Below, in pieces: positions 24,552 to 35,950 of a DNA stretch of 64,000 bases. The notes beneath the pieces were generated by a model that saw only the letters and a list, made by a program, of their open reading frames with translations, made no database searches and was not told the DNA's origin. This stretch comes from Trichaptum fuscoviolaceum (taxonomy: Eukaryota; Basidiomycota; Agaricomycetes; Hymenochaetales; Trichaptaceae). A program made the position numbers and the translations under genes. How positions within the stretch are numbered: the first letter of the stretch is position 1; the number at the start of each line of letters is the position of its first letter. The stretch is taken from NCBI GenBank assembly GCA_910574455.1, contig CAJSYZ010000002.1, positions 6,039,671 through 6,103,670 of the forward strand, given 5' to 3'.

Positions 24552-25115
24552 TGAAGAGCCCCTCTGATCTCAATGAAGACATTATCATCGCTCTGCTACT
24601 TAGCTGTGATATCTTTACTATATTGTGAGTTGAGCAAGTTTGTACTCAAAATCAGCGTTCCTTGCCAGTGCTTGTGCACCACCGTGACTTATGTAACTTC
24701 TGACTTCCAAGTTCTCCGAAGACTTGCAAATATCGTAGGAGTTTCGCATTGTCTCTCCATCTCTGGTTGACACTGGTTACAGGATTAGACTACGACCAGC
24801 TCTTCTACCTCATGAGTCGTTGCATTACTTGCCTTTGTAGAGGTTACGGGAGGTGGCAGTTCGATATGCAAGAGGTTACCTGAACTGGGCATCTTCTCAT
24901 GAACCAAAAGTAACACGGAGTACTTCAATAAAGCTTTCTGAAATAAAACACAGCAAAATCATTCTCGGCATGCTTTCTCCGGGAGCAAAATTCTTTGTCT
25001 TCTGGACGGATATGGCAACCTTCATTGCTACCACACAGGGAGCCGAGTCAACGTATGCTCTCATCCTGGAGTCCCTTAGAGACCCTTCTCACGGGCAGAG
25101 CATGCACCTCTGAAA
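24552..25115 (+). pseudogene. F-box/propeller-like family pseudogene, 5' part
   Basis: The plus strand reads D-L-N-E-D-I-I-I-A-L-L-L-S-C-D-I-F-T-I-L, then an in-frame TGA at the place where the paralogues have Lys. The donor site that should follow is lost (TTTGTA). Downstream, family motifs persist in shifted frames: L-D-Y-D-Q near 24790, Y-L-N-W-A-S near 24880, then K-V-T-R-S and L-S-P-G-A-K-F-F-V. The copy breaks off near 25115, where homology continues on the opposite strand. It is clearly non-functional. Confidence 0.75.
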
Positions 25116-25139
25116 TTGCTGTTTCCAGCTTTCTGGGTG

Positions 25140-25885
25140 GATAGGCAGTCAGACTCGCAAGAAATATGGCTCATTGCTCTACCTTTCGCGCAATGCTGCT
25201 GCGGCAGTGGATATACGATGTATAGAAGCTGCAGCGTAGAATCCGCGAGATTTCTTGTGGATAGCACAGAGAATGTGGTTGTCAATTATATCGATGCTTT
25301 GTACAAGATTCTACCACGCCATGCGTCAGACGTTGAAAGAGCAGACCTCTTAATGACTCACCGCTTCCTCGACCATCGCTATATAGCCGACTCTCCAGTT
25401 CCCCACAGTAAAGATACCAGCTGACCAAGTGACAACGAACTCATTGGCGATTTTAACACACGAATGCAAACCCGATCCCGGCAAGTTGAAACTGTCCGTG
25501 TGCAGCTCTGGTATTCTCATTCTGATGCTGCGTGTTGTCTTGGGTCCGTTCGCAGAAGTCTAATTCATGTAACATCGCGTAGATCGAATGACTAAGTCTC
25601 GCAGCCGTTCGGTGGTCAATGACTGAATGTACTCATGCGGAAGGAGACTCGGAGCTCAATCGTAGTCGTGATCCACAGCCAGGGATATCCAAATTTGACG
25701 AGACATAGCAAAGTGTTTCACGAGATTGCACGTCTGGTGCTTATCGATAAGATATTTGTTAATCAAATTAATAGTGACTGAGCACGAACCTGTTCGAATA
25801 TCTGGATTGTCACAACATCACGCTTGGTCAAGATAGCAAAGATGATATTTTCGTTGATGTCGGCGATCTTAAGCATGATACTCTG
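25140..25885 (-). pseudogene. F-box/propeller-like family pseudogene, minus-strand fragment
   Basis: The minus strand resembles the intact gene at 45853-47599 over its first exon, the LNW-type block and the start of the last exon, in that order from 25885 to about 25140. Examples are the sequence matching the C-D-V-V-T-I region near 25810-25830 and the 5' part of exon 4 near 25190-25290. Frameshifts and stops are frequent and about 600 bases of the 3' end are missing. Together with the plus-strand pseudogene it forms a tail-to-tail pair. Confidence 0.65.
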
Positions 25886-26015
25886 TAGAATGTGAGAGTT
25901 ACTAAGGAGGTGCTGCAAGAACGAATTCATAATCCATTAACCGTTCACCTTGTTGACTCGTATCGGAGCCCGGGTCCGGCAGTTTTGGTTTATTTGCACA
26001 TGCCAACCCACAATT

Positions 26016-27257
26016 TCATTCAGATCTGCTTTTATACTCCAGTCCTTCAGAAATGCATCGGGCGAGTACGTCGCGGCGGGAGCTTGAGGGCTCGACTCTT
26101 AGGCAGTTTGTAAGGTCGATAGATAAAATTGCTGGTTGATTCCTGAATCGTGTCATATTCCAGCGCGACTCTACCATGTCCACAAGTCTGTCAGCGTCTC
26201 TGGTATTTTCAATGTGCCATCCTCCGAAAGTTATTTTTGACAACCGGGGACATAGCACGACCTCCTCGGGCAAGTGGTTCTGGATAGTCAGAATGTTGAT
26301 CACATCATCTTCGGCTACATAAGATGTGCAGTCCAACATGCACAGTGTTTCTAGCATCGGTGACTCCCGAAGCACACCGTAGAGCTCGTCATATTCAATT
26401 CCGACATGAATAAGACGGAGCAGCTTCAATGAAGCATTGGACCGCTGAATCAAGGGGTAGATTCCGGTCGGAGAATCGTCGTATCCGTCGTCAAGCGAAA
26501 TCGTCAACTCAGATAGCGAAGGCAGAACGATACGTCTGAAAGCGCTCTCCAACTCAGAACTGAACTCTCGATTAATTGTGAGGCAGCGCAGGCTGTGAAC
26601 GGTCACGACTCTGTCTTCAAGGCCGAGCAGTTGAAGATTGGATTGCGGACCTGCGAATCGGGAAACCCGGACTCTTGGAATAGTCACATCTCCGATAACT
26701 TTTCCTCCTCGTGAGTTCTGCAGTCTGGGGAGCGTAGATGCGGGGACAAGTGATAATGGATATATATCCACGTTCAACAATGCTAGACGTTCTAAAGCGG
26801 CGGGGAAGTCTGGGACAAGCGCGAGATAGTTGCGACGGTTGATCGTTAGCTCGACATCGTGCCATCTGTGGAAGAGTGACATCGCTTTGTCTAAAAGCAA
26901 GGACACCGCTTCCTGCTCTCCGGGAAAGAAATTGGGCATCTGTACGACCGTGATCTTCAGAGGCCGCGTCTTCGACCGTTCTATCCAAGTGTCCCAAGCC
27001 CTTAATGTTTGATGGATTTGCTGGACTCGGTTTTTCGAGGTATCCCAGGAGGGTTCTTCATTCCCACAAATGAAGCTTATTCGAGACCACAGCGACGAAG
27101 TGGATATTGCCAGCTGCCTCCAAGACCGAGAAACTTGGGAAGCATTCAAGGGCGATTCTGTCTTAAGATGTGTATGTATCTCGTCGTCTGGAAGAGCTAA
27201 GCTGAAGATATCTGAGAGAATTTCTGGTGCAAGCATTGTGAAAGCAGATGGAGGCAT
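26016..27257 (-). CDS. F-box/LRR-like protein
   Basis: The open frame runs from an in-frame stop above 27400 to the stop at 26016. I place the start at the first ATG, 27257, giving 413 aa; an upstream exon is possible because homology with relatives continues upstream to about 27300. An F-box is at the N-terminus: L-A-P-E-I-L-S-D-I-F-S-L-A-L-P-D-D-E, then S-Q-V-S-R-S-W-R-Q-L-A and L-W-S-R-I-S. The remainder has irregular leucine-rich units (L-R-C-L-T-I, L-S-E-L-T-I, L-K-L-L-R-L, P-M-L-E-T-L-C-M-L-D-C). This is the usual layout of agaric F-box proteins that bind substrates through an LRR-like solenoid. It is head to head with the small gene at 27827. Confidence 0.78.
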   Translation of the reverse strand: MPPSAFTMLAPEILSDIFSLALPDDEIHTHLKTESPLNASQVSRSWRQLAISTSSLWSRISFICGNEEPSWDTSKNRVQQIHQTLRAWDTWIERSKTRPLKITVVQMPNFFPGEQEAVSLLLDKAMSLFHRWHDVELTINRRNYLALVPDFPAALERLALLNVDIYPLSLVPASTLPRLQNSRGGKVIGDVTIPRVRVSRFAGPQSNLQLLGLEDRVVTVHSLRCLTINREFSSELESAFRRIVLPSLSELTISLDDGYDDSPTGIYPLIQRSNASLKLLRLIHVGIEYDELYGVLRESPMLETLCMLDCTSYVAEDDVINILTIQNHLPEEVVLCPRLSKITFGGWHIENTRDADRLVDMVESRWNMTRFRNQPAILSIDLTNCLRVEPSSSRRDVLARCISEGLEYKSRSE

Positions 27258-27683
27258 TGGTAGTGATGTTTCGTCCCGGATCTCCTGGGAGGGTTTGGGT
27301 ATAGGAGACTGCTTCAAAAGTAAGCTGTTTTGAACTTGAAGCGTGGGAACACTGGCAGCCTGAGTGCGACGTCTAAAAGTTGAAGCCTCAGGGTCCACTG
27401 TCGCGGAAAGTCAACACCTATTTCTTTTCTCCTCCCAAAACTGAGCAAGTCTCGAGAACATCTCTCATGAAGTGCTGCAACCTACTATCACCGATATGCA
27501 CACCTATTCGTCCTGCGATATGGGTAGTTTTGCGGTGCTCGTCATCGAAAGCAGATCTCGGCCTGCGGCAAATGCGCAGTCAAGTCGGGCTCAGCCTCAG
27601 TGGAAACAGCGAATCTGGTGTCTCACATTGATTTGCGCAGCCGCAGGGCATGATAACCCAACGTAATCTCCGGGACACGAAAT

Positions 27684-27690
27684 CTATAAA
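27684..27690 (+). promoter_or_regulatory. TATA box of the small Gly-rich gene at 27827
   Basis: CTATAAA lies about 140 bases upstream of the ATG, in the spacer shared with the divergent F-box/LRR gene. Confidence 0.55.
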
Positions 27691-27826
27691 GTCTAGTCGG
27701 GACCCGAGGGAACAATCAGAGACATCCTTCAACACTGATAACACAGTACCATTCCCAACTTCGCGCTGAACATATACCTCACTCGGCTTCGCAGTACAAC
27801 AATCTCAAGCTAGGCAACCATCGATT

Positions 27827-28153
27827 ATGGGTCTTCTCATGTCCATACTTGGAGGCGGAAGGAGAAGAAGACGGCATGGCAGATACGAGGATGGTTATGG
27901 CGGACCGCCTGGAGGATATGGAGGAGGAGGGCCAGGTTTCGGTGGTGGATTTGGCGGCGGACTAGGAGGACCCCCTCATCATCATGGTCATCACGGCGGC
28001 CCAGGATTCGGGGGACCCGGAGGCCCTGGAGGAGGGTTTGGCCCGCCCGGAGGCGGAGGATTTGGACCACCTGGAGGAGGTGGGTTTGGAGGAGGAGGAG
28101 GAGGAGGCGGTGGTGGTTTCGGACCACCTGGCAGAGGGCCAGGTGGATGGTGA
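27827..28153 (+). CDS. Small Gly-rich protein with acylation-type N-terminus (MGLLMSI)
   Basis: Single exon, 108 aa. It begins M-G-L-L-M-S-I-L-G-G-G-R-R-R-R-R-H: Gly2 and Ser6 fit the N-myristoylation consensus, and the following Arg cluster would strengthen membrane binding. The rest is a low-complexity tract of G-G, G-P-P-G-G, G-F-G and a P-P-H-H-H-G-H-H patch, ending P-G-R-G-P-G-G-W. There is no signal peptide and no Cys. The gene at 29817 is a shorter paralogue with the same first and last motifs. Function unknown; similarity to other Gly-rich proteins is compositional only. Confidence 0.7.
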   Translation: MGLLMSILGGGRRRRRHGRYEDGYGGPPGGYGGGGPGFGGGFGGGLGGPPHHHGHHGGPGFGGPGGPGGGFGPPGGGGFGPPGGGGFGGGGGGGGGGFGPPGRGPGGW

Positions 28154-29698
28154 ACTGAGGCAAAGTTAGTAAAGATTATGATGATGGTCCGGTGAGTAGG
28201 AAAGGTGTGCCCTGGCCTTGAAGCTATCGCTTACCTCTATCCAAAGGACAATTTGTGACTTTTACTTCCCAACAATGTATGGAGAACGATCGTGCGCTAT
28301 ACCCGAGATTTGCGTCATCCACCTAATGTGTATATTGTTGCTGCTATATCGGCTTTTACTATTTCAATTTACTGATGTATACATGTGAACGGACAGCTGC
28401 TCGCGATATTTGAGCAAAGAGGGATGGAGATGCTTGATCAATATCATAGCTGCTAGGCCTACGAAAGTATGCTCCGAACACTCATCTGCACGTCAAACAT
28501 AATCAGCATGATCCGCGTCAAGCAAAAATCGCCAACGCAGCGGAGCGAAAGCGAAGTGGGATTAAAGCTGGCGCTTTATTGAGTGCCCTGATTCCTCAGG
28601 TCATCGATCTCTACTAATGCAGGAGCCACCGTTGTATGGACGAGCAGAGGATCATCGAGCGCTGCTTCTCAGTGTATAGGCCTTACATTTGGACTATGTT
28701 CTGCGCTCCATGCAACAAGTGATGCGGGAATTGCTCACCCAAGCCAGAAACTTGCGTGCTGGAGGTTCTGTCACTGATTTCCTCCGAGTTATCTTTTCTT
28801 CTAGGTGTCATCTTCTTCGTTTTCTGCCGCGGACGCACTCCGGTTATCCGCGGAATTTGACATGGTCAAAGTCATGGCATAGCTATCAACCCACTTTTCT
28901 GGACAGCACGGCGGGAAAGCTGCTGATGAAGAAAGGATGCTACCATACACATAGGCATTCCTTCGACCCAGAAGTACGCGGGCCCGCCACGTCCTCGGGC
29001 GAGCGCGGCGCTGTTGTAAGAGTTTTCGAGTCGCCGTTACCTCCAGAATGCCCACCCAGCGCTGCAAAACAGAAATTCAGAGCGCCCGTATGCTCGCTGA
29101 ACCCAATCGCGTGAGCTACCTGCTATGCTCATTTACATTCTAAAGGATGATCGATATCGGCTAGAAGAGTTAGCGTCGCGTCGCGTCTCGGAGAGATCGG
29201 CGTCGACATTCAATCTGATGGCATCCTCCTAGATCGATTCCGCCGAGCAACCGAACACACCTGTAACCTTTTTTAAGATCTGATTGGGCAAGGGATGGGC
29301 GCCGCCGCTAGCTGGGAGCGTCGGCCCATCAGAGCCTTGACGAGAACCGTGGAAAGGTGCAAGTTTAGAATGCGGAACTGGAGCCAGAAATCGTACTTGC
29401 ATATTTCTTCTGCAGCCCTGTCATTTGCAATCGATGCTTTCTTCCCTACGCAAGCTTAAGACAAAAACGTCAGGTATGAAATCAACCTTTCTGAAGTATC
29501 CGCGTTCGCTGCTATCGCCAAGGGTTCTGCTTGCGTTTTTCATAGACATGTAGATACGAAAGAAGATACGGATGGAGCAGTCGGCCCTCGGTGAATGCGA
29601 AACGAACCAAGATCCAGTGGAAACGACGGAGATTCTGAAGGGCCAGCGCTGCCTCCGGGCTACTGTGCCCGTCCTTCGTGCATGCCTGCACTCCCGCC
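28154..29698. other. Intergenic, no gene seen
   Basis: No supported gene. The ORFs at 28689-29114 (plus) and 29421-29747 (minus) have no recognisable content and lack a convincing splice context. Confidence 0.45.
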
Positions 29699-29706
29699 CT
29701 ATAAAG
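29699..29706 (+). promoter_or_regulatory. TATA box of the small Gly-rich gene at 29817
   Basis: CTATAAAG lies about 115 bases upstream of the ATG. It argues against using upstream in-frame codons as the start. Confidence 0.6.
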
Positions 29707-29816
29707 CCTGCTGGGCAGCAGCGCCCAAAGGTCGTGTGTCGTGTCACAACATCCGCTTCACCACCCTTCTCGCACGACCCAAACTATCAACTTCTTCCCT
29801 CGAGGTCCTCCAAACA

Positions 29817-30062
29817 ATGGGCATACTTCTCTCGATACTTTACGGCGGTAGACGGTGGAGACGTCGTACTGATGTTGTTGTCGTCAACTCAGGACCTCCT
29901 GGAGGATACGGATACGGAGGAGGGCCGGGCTATAATGCGGGAGTAATTGCAGGACACCCGCCCCACCATGTGCATGTCCAAGACGGTCAAAGTAACCCAG
30001 GATTCGGCGGACCTGGAGGGGGAGGATACGGACCACCTGGACGAGAGCAGGGCGGGTGGTGA
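29817..30062 (+). CDS. Small Gly-rich protein with acylation-type N-terminus (MGILLSI)
   Basis: Single exon, 81 aa. It starts M-G-I-L-L-S-I-L-Y-G-G-R-R-W-R-R-R, matching the start of the gene at 27827 closely, with Gly2, Ser6 and a basic cluster. It continues with S-G-P-P-G-G-Y-G, a short His patch (H-P-P-H-H-V-H-V) and ends G-G-W. The open frame extends upstream, but the TATA box at 29699 and the paralogue both fix the start at 29817. It is probably a tandem duplicate of the 27827 gene. Confidence 0.68.
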   Translation: MGILLSILYGGRRWRRRTDVVVVNSGPPGGYGYGGGPGYNAGVIAGHPPHHVHVQDGQSNPGFGGPGGGGYGPPGREQGGW

Positions 30063-32810
30063 GGATGTTGGCACGGATGGACTGGTGAGCTTGGTCCTTG
30101 GATTGCGTTTTTTGGTCTAGAAGTCGCTGCTTACTTTCCTCCTCTAGGGATGTCGCTTATTTATGGACCTTGTGTTCACTATTTACAGTATGACGGGTTC
30201 TACCCCTTCGCTCAATGCCCATACTTGAAAGATTCACATTCTGAGACTTTTGTTGTTTATCGTCCTTGTACGACGCAAGACCGAATGCGCCACTCTGGAC
30301 TGCAGCACGATCACTGATTAAGTAGACACTATATACGTAAGCTTCTTTCCACTTGCTAACTGGCAGTCATCCCAAAGCTCGGTCCCCAGTACGAGGCTCT
30401 TGGTTGATGGCCATGAACGTTGGTTGGGAAGCACGAACTCAGCTCGGAAGTGCGAAGGTCCGTGATCGTCCGTCAACAAGTCGTTCTTGATTGTTTTCGA
30501 GACTTTCTTTTGGGCAACTTCTACAATTTCGTCTTGCGACGCCCGTGAAATCATTGGCTCATAAGTTTCAATAACTGCGCGGTGTTGTTTTTCCTACTGA
30601 CATTCCCGGTTCGGTTGTTAGATAGGCATGAAATGGTGCGTTGGCTAGTTCTGATCTTGAACACAATGCTCACTTGTGTACCCTGAATGCACTGTAGGTA
30701 TATATCTCCCAAGATGACTGTCGGTGGCGATGTGATGCAGTTGAAGAAGTGACCTCAAAGCGCCATGTTTATAATGTGTGATATTGGTGTCCTCGACGTC
30801 ATAGACTTTGTTTGACTGATATTCTCTTACAGTCATATTGCTGAAGGTCGTCGAATGACTTAACACTTTATGATCCTACGGTCTACCGGCAGCATCTAGT
30901 TCATCACGCAAATTTCGGCCATATTATGCTAACGACTGGCACTCACTTTTGACTCATCGGCAATGTCATTTTTTCTTTCACTCCATCGATCAGGTTGAGA
31001 TGGGCTGGCTGGAGCAGATCATTAGCTTCGAGGGCAGGATCAATCCCTGCCGACCTCTTGGCTCCATTCTGTACCGTTTCTCGTCACAGGTGATGAATTA
31101 GCCATAACAGTTCCGTGGGTGGGTACAGGTCCGCCACGACATGTTAAGAACAACTTTTGCCATCCGACAGGAAACTCAGACTTTCGTTACTATATTCGAT
31201 TACTTCTTAGGTGAGTAACTCAGCTTGACGTCGTACGTATCAAGAGCTCACGAGCAATAGTAGGAATGACGGATCAAGAACAAGGTTCCGTTCACTATCC
31301 ATTATTCCGCGTCAAACCTTGCATTCGCCTACTATTTCTCTCACATATTTCTGACGATTTGAATGGACCATCAAGATACATTCTCAAAAAGAGTTCAATA
31401 TCTTATCCAAACCATTACGAATTGTTCGATAGGTGAGGGGTTTCCTCACTTCGGCTCATGTCTTATTAAACGTTCATGATGACTTCTTTGCAGTTTCTTC
31501 TAGGATGATCCAGTAGAATCTGGTTGAGCTGACTATCGTGGGTAAATTCTCATGACATCGCCGCTTTCCCGAAGGCAATCGAAATCTAGTTCGTTCGCAC
31601 ATATGTTCCACATGATTTGCCCCAGGCGCTTTCTTTTCCGATGTGCCGAGTAGCTCAGCCACGTTCGCATCGTCGCAAGATTCGCTCTCATAATTATTCA
31701 GTCTCATCAGATTCGCATCCACGACTTTACGTATATCTTGTCTTGTGGGTTCCCTTGATTGTTCCCTGACATATCGGGTAGACCACGTCTTCAATGTAAG
31801 TGTTATTTTCCCTCCCCTTTACCCGGCGGAATGATGAACCTGAAAATCAGCAGTTAACGAAGTAGCTTGTCATCACGCGTGGCCGCAGTGCACCTATGTT
31901 GAAGCCCATGTGCATCTGAGCTTGATGGGACTCTTTGAGAGCTCGTGCATCCTAATAATAACCCATGGGAATAGTCTACTGTCCTTAAATGATCGGCCAA
32001 ATGATCGGCCACTTCCGTGCAACAGTCAGTACATCTCTTTCCGCTATAAATATATGCATAAAGTCATATTCATCTCATCGACCCAGTCTGTTGATTCAGC
32101 AAGCGCACCTCAGAGACTACAAGGCTCTTTTATTGAATCAAGAATGACTTCGTCGCCACAAAACTCGGATCAGAATCCGCGTGGGATTAGCATTTCATTG
32201 CTTTGACTTGTCCCGTGCAACCTTTCATCGTGTTATTGGGCTCCCAGCAAATAAGCGCTGTCTCCGACGTCGGCTCTTCATGATCTGAAAGCGCCAGAGA
32301 AATCCAGGCTTAAGCGGTACGCCAATAACACAGAACGACAGAAAGTGTATACAATTACTCTTCAATATTTGACTCCTCCATTATTCGTGTAACACGATAA
32401 GCTCTGGTTGGCGAAAGCGCTTCGCCAACTACACCCGAAGGCTTCTCCAAGAACCGAATATGAGGCCAAGTCTCGCCCTAAAGCTTGTAATGAATGGTAT
32501 AGCCTCTCCCACGTGAGATTTTCCGAGGTCCACCACCTGCTAGTGTGTACACTGACGAACGATCAGGCCTACTCAGAGATCCGGAAAGCCTACAGGCAAA
32601 GATATTACGATCAAGTCTTCACGTAGATGAATGTCATGGTCCACTTATCTGCGAGTACCATGTGTTCAGGCTAGTGATTCTGAAAACTCGCTCAGGACAA
32701 AGGTGCTCAGAAGTTAGGTATAAATACGACAGGAGTTGGGATAGGGATAAGCAAGGTCACCTAGTCCGCAGTCGTTCTATACTCTTAAATCTTCACTCTA
32801 GCTTGTCAAT
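30063..32810. other. Long intergenic stretch, no gene seen
   Basis: About 2.7 kb without a supportable gene. The minus ORF at 31474-31794 and plus ORFs at 31910-32206 and 32408-32626 show no known motif. A small direct repeat, AAATGATCGGCC, occurs at about 31987-32010. Confidence 0.45.
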
Positions 32811-33745
32811 ATGCTTTCTCTCGTGCTCTCCGCGGTCTTGCTCACTGTTGCTGGAGTTCGCGCCGAACAGCATACCATACATTTTCAGAACAAGTGAGTG
32901 AATACATGTGATCATACGGCTCCTATGCAAAACTGACACCTTTATACAAGTTGTGGATTTGGAACAGTAATATGAGTTTTCAGCTTGTCATCGCCATTTA
33001 GCTTAAACGACATCATAGCCGATGCTCATCCAAGGACCTAACGTCATATCTTCCGGCGGAGATGTTACTGTCGGAGGCTCACTCATTGGTGCCATTGCGT
33101 GAGTAATTGTGCAAATATTATCATAAGTCGATTCTCATTGTTACTTAGATACTTGCAAACTGGTAATTACACCGTCTGCCAAATCAACAATGTCTGTTTT
33201 AACACACTGCCATCTTACCATTATAATCAGGCGGATGTGGCTTTAACGGAGAGGGCTGTACTCTCATCGAGACAACTCTGAAGAATCCGACCAGTCCAGG
33301 AAGTGGCTCGAGCACCGATATCTCTCTCATTTCACCGTTAGTTCGATTACAGAAATGGTCTAATGGCCAATGATCATCACTGACATGGTCTGCTCTAGTC
33401 ACGCCTTCTCAGTAACCTCAGGATTTGGGTATGAAGTCTTTCGGTTATAAAACTAAGTTCTTACCATACTGATTTGAAGACACTCCATGTAGATATTTTG
33501 GTGGATGTGACGGAGCAGGAGCGGATTGTCAGTGACATTTCTTCTTAGTCACTTCTCCTCTCACATCTTTTACTACAGGCACCTCCCCCGGATGCAGTAC
33601 AGCCTTCCACCAGCCGAGTGATACACATGTGCAAGTTGCCTGCCAAGCAAACAATGTGAGAACGACCATACACTGCTATAATAGAAGTCTGACAGCCATA
33701 CTAAATAATTTACAGGTCAATCTCGCTATCACGTTCTGTGACTAG
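32811..33745 (+). CDS. Small secreted eight-cysteine protein (basidiomycete 'glycopeptide'-like)
   Basis: Nine exons: 32811-32893, 32951-32966, 33019-33098, 33149-33162, 33231-33336, 33399-33428, 33493-33527, 33579-33655, 33716-33745; 156 aa with consistent phases. A signal peptide is clear (M-L-S-L-V-L-S-A-V-L-L-T-V-A-G-V-R-A). The mature part has motifs A-Y-L-Q-T-G, C-G-F-N-G-E-G-C, L-K-N-P-T-S-P-G-S-G-S-S-T-D, P-H-A-F-S-V, C-D-G-A-G-A-D-C and ends T-F-C-D. It carries eight cysteines, enough for four disulfides. This pattern matches small secreted agaric proteins often annotated as glycopeptide; their role is unknown. Two exons are only 14 and 16 nt, so automatic predictors are likely to miss this gene. 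Confidence 0.85.
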
Positions 33746-34141
33746 CTCTATCGTAGTAATATACCTCAGGTATCTACGCAAGAGATTCATTCCTGATATT
33801 CGAGTGCTATCGTGTTAAAAACTGCTGTAGCGGATGAAATGTATGCGGAGTAGCGGGAAGAATTAGAAGAGTCGTCTGCATTAATTATATCAGCTCAAGA
33901 AAACTAGTGGGAAAAGGATAAGCAAAGAGTGCAGCGGAGTCTTGACAGGACTTGAATCGTTCTCGTTAGTATAAATATTCAATATGGATTTTGAGCCAGT
34001 GTGCTGAGAAGTGCGGGGTCCGGAGCGGAGATTAAATTTACGTAATCTTACTACTATCAGTACATCTGTCAGAGCCATCGTCATCCTACAGCATCGTCTT
34101 CACCATCACTACGCTTCTCGCATTCTTTACATAAAGAAATC

Positions 34142-35950
34142 ATGATCCTTGAAATTCTCCCGCAAGATCTTGTGCTCCTGGTCCTAACAAAATGCGATGT
34201 CGTGACAATCCTAAAACTTGAACAGGTCTGTGCGCAAAACTATAGGCATTGTACCCATCGACTTACTCTAACATCGCCGTAGACATGTAGATATATTCGA
34301 GAAATATCTCTTTCTCGTCATCTCTGGCTGACCCTGGTACAAGAGCTTGACTACGACCAAGCACCAAATATCCTTCCATTCGAGTCTATAAATTCCATGT
34401 CTTCCAAGAGGCTACGCGACATCGTACTTCAAGCAACGAGATGCTACCTCAACTGGACGTCACCCGAAGGGCCGAAAGTCACTCGTAGTCTAGAACTGAT
34501 TGCGCCTGAAAATCGGGCGAGATATACCCCTGCTCTTGATATGCTTGTTCCAGGTGGACGATATTATGTCCACCACATAGGGGATGGCGTCTTTTATTGC
34601 CGAGATACGCTGCATTGTGAAAACTACTACTCGTATCAGATTCCATCGTATGCTGGCGAGATTCTCAGAAACCTGGACTGTATACTTGTTGATGATGGAA
34701 CTGCACTCATCATGGCCTTCATCATCTGTCGTAAATTCGACGAAATGTGAGTAAATAATGTCAAATTCATTTGTCTATTGGTATTTACCCCTCACATACT
34801 AGATTTGTCTCAGTAATCCGTTTCGATTTTCCTTCGGGAGTAGCAAGCGAGACTCGCTCCTTTCCACTTCCACGATTTGATCAGGTGGAATTCCTCCAAT
34901 TTGTACACTCATCTGATCTATCGATGCTCAGAATTCACAATGACGTTGTGGTTGTCTGGACACCTGGGTCATTTGTAGTCGGTGATTTGAGTTCAGATAG
35001 CATAGTTACTGTGAAGCAACCTGTGAGTCATCGGCGATTTGCACACTTTCACGTCTAACATCCATTACCTCTAGGGCAGAGTTTATAGCATAAATATCGC
35101 TCAGGGTCACATACTCTGCACAATCGGCCGGTCATCTAGTGCATTGGAATGTGCTGCTGCGCCTCTTTCCCTGGTATTTTCGACAGATGAAGCTTCTAGG
35201 AGAAGGCAAAACGAGATGAGAAGCCACGACTCCAGTTCTTCCGCTTCAGTGCAGTCGGAGGATGTCTTCATTCATGTCGCGCAGATTGCCCTCCCGGATG
35301 CAATTGAAATGACGACATTGCCATCCGTACGGTCCGTTTCTGTGTGCACCGGCGATTGGAGACATCCTGACCGACGAGAGCTCGACAATACTGCAGTCCA
35401 AACCCGAATCCTCATATTCCTCCGCCTCGTCCTGCTTTCCAAAAGCTATTACATGATATCGCAACTCGATTTCTCCTCAACGTCGAATTCACGTCTCAGC
35501 GGGTTACTTCCCCCGGTTGCTGTAGCGAATGATAATGAGAAGACCGAAGCTGTGGTGTACCACTTCACAGGTCAACGGCACTCCTCGCTGTTTCCCTACG
35601 TTGCAGGCTTCCCTGAGCACACTCGCTTGACTTGTACCACACGAACAGGCCGTGCCGTTGGATCTTTCCTTGATTACCGCAGTCTACGTCAACACGGAAA
35701 ATACGGAGGGGGTATCATGTACGGGCAACGAGAGCCGATTAAACCGACGCTCTGTGTTGTCAACTTAAGCAGCCATCTAGGAGATTTGGACTGCGTGCCA
35801 GTAGGACACTACTTTGCCAGAGCAGACCATCCCAATATCTCTGGCATTCTTAGTAGCGATGACATGCACGTTAGGCTGGGAATGGATGAGTATAGCGGTG
35901 CCTTATGGTATCGTAGGGGTAACTCAGTGTTTATCCACAATTTTGATTGA
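34142..35950 (+). CDS. F-box/propeller-like family protein, copy D
   Basis: Exons: 34142-34225, 34283-34746, 34803-35022, 35075-35950; 547 aa, phases consistent. The F-box region reads I-L-P-Q-D-L-V-L-L-V-L-T-K-C-D-V, then L-K-L-E-Q-T-C-R-Y-I-R and S-R-H-L-W. Family blocks follow: Y-L-N-W-T-S-P-E-G-P-K-V-T-R-S, M-L-V-P-G-G-R-Y-Y-V and the C-terminal Y-S-G-A-L-W-Y-R-R-G..F-I-H-N-F-D. All four exons are intact, so the gene is probably functional. It is the only plus-strand intact copy besides the diverged B. Confidence 0.85.

Noticed and set aside
29595..29816. In-frame upstream extension of the small Gly-rich gene at 29817
   Set aside because: A TATA box at 29699 lies inside the extension, and the paralogue at 27827 starts exactly at the MG motif.
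31474..31794. A 106-codon minus-strand ORF
   Set aside because: No domain, no conservation within the window, and no neighbouring exons in phase.
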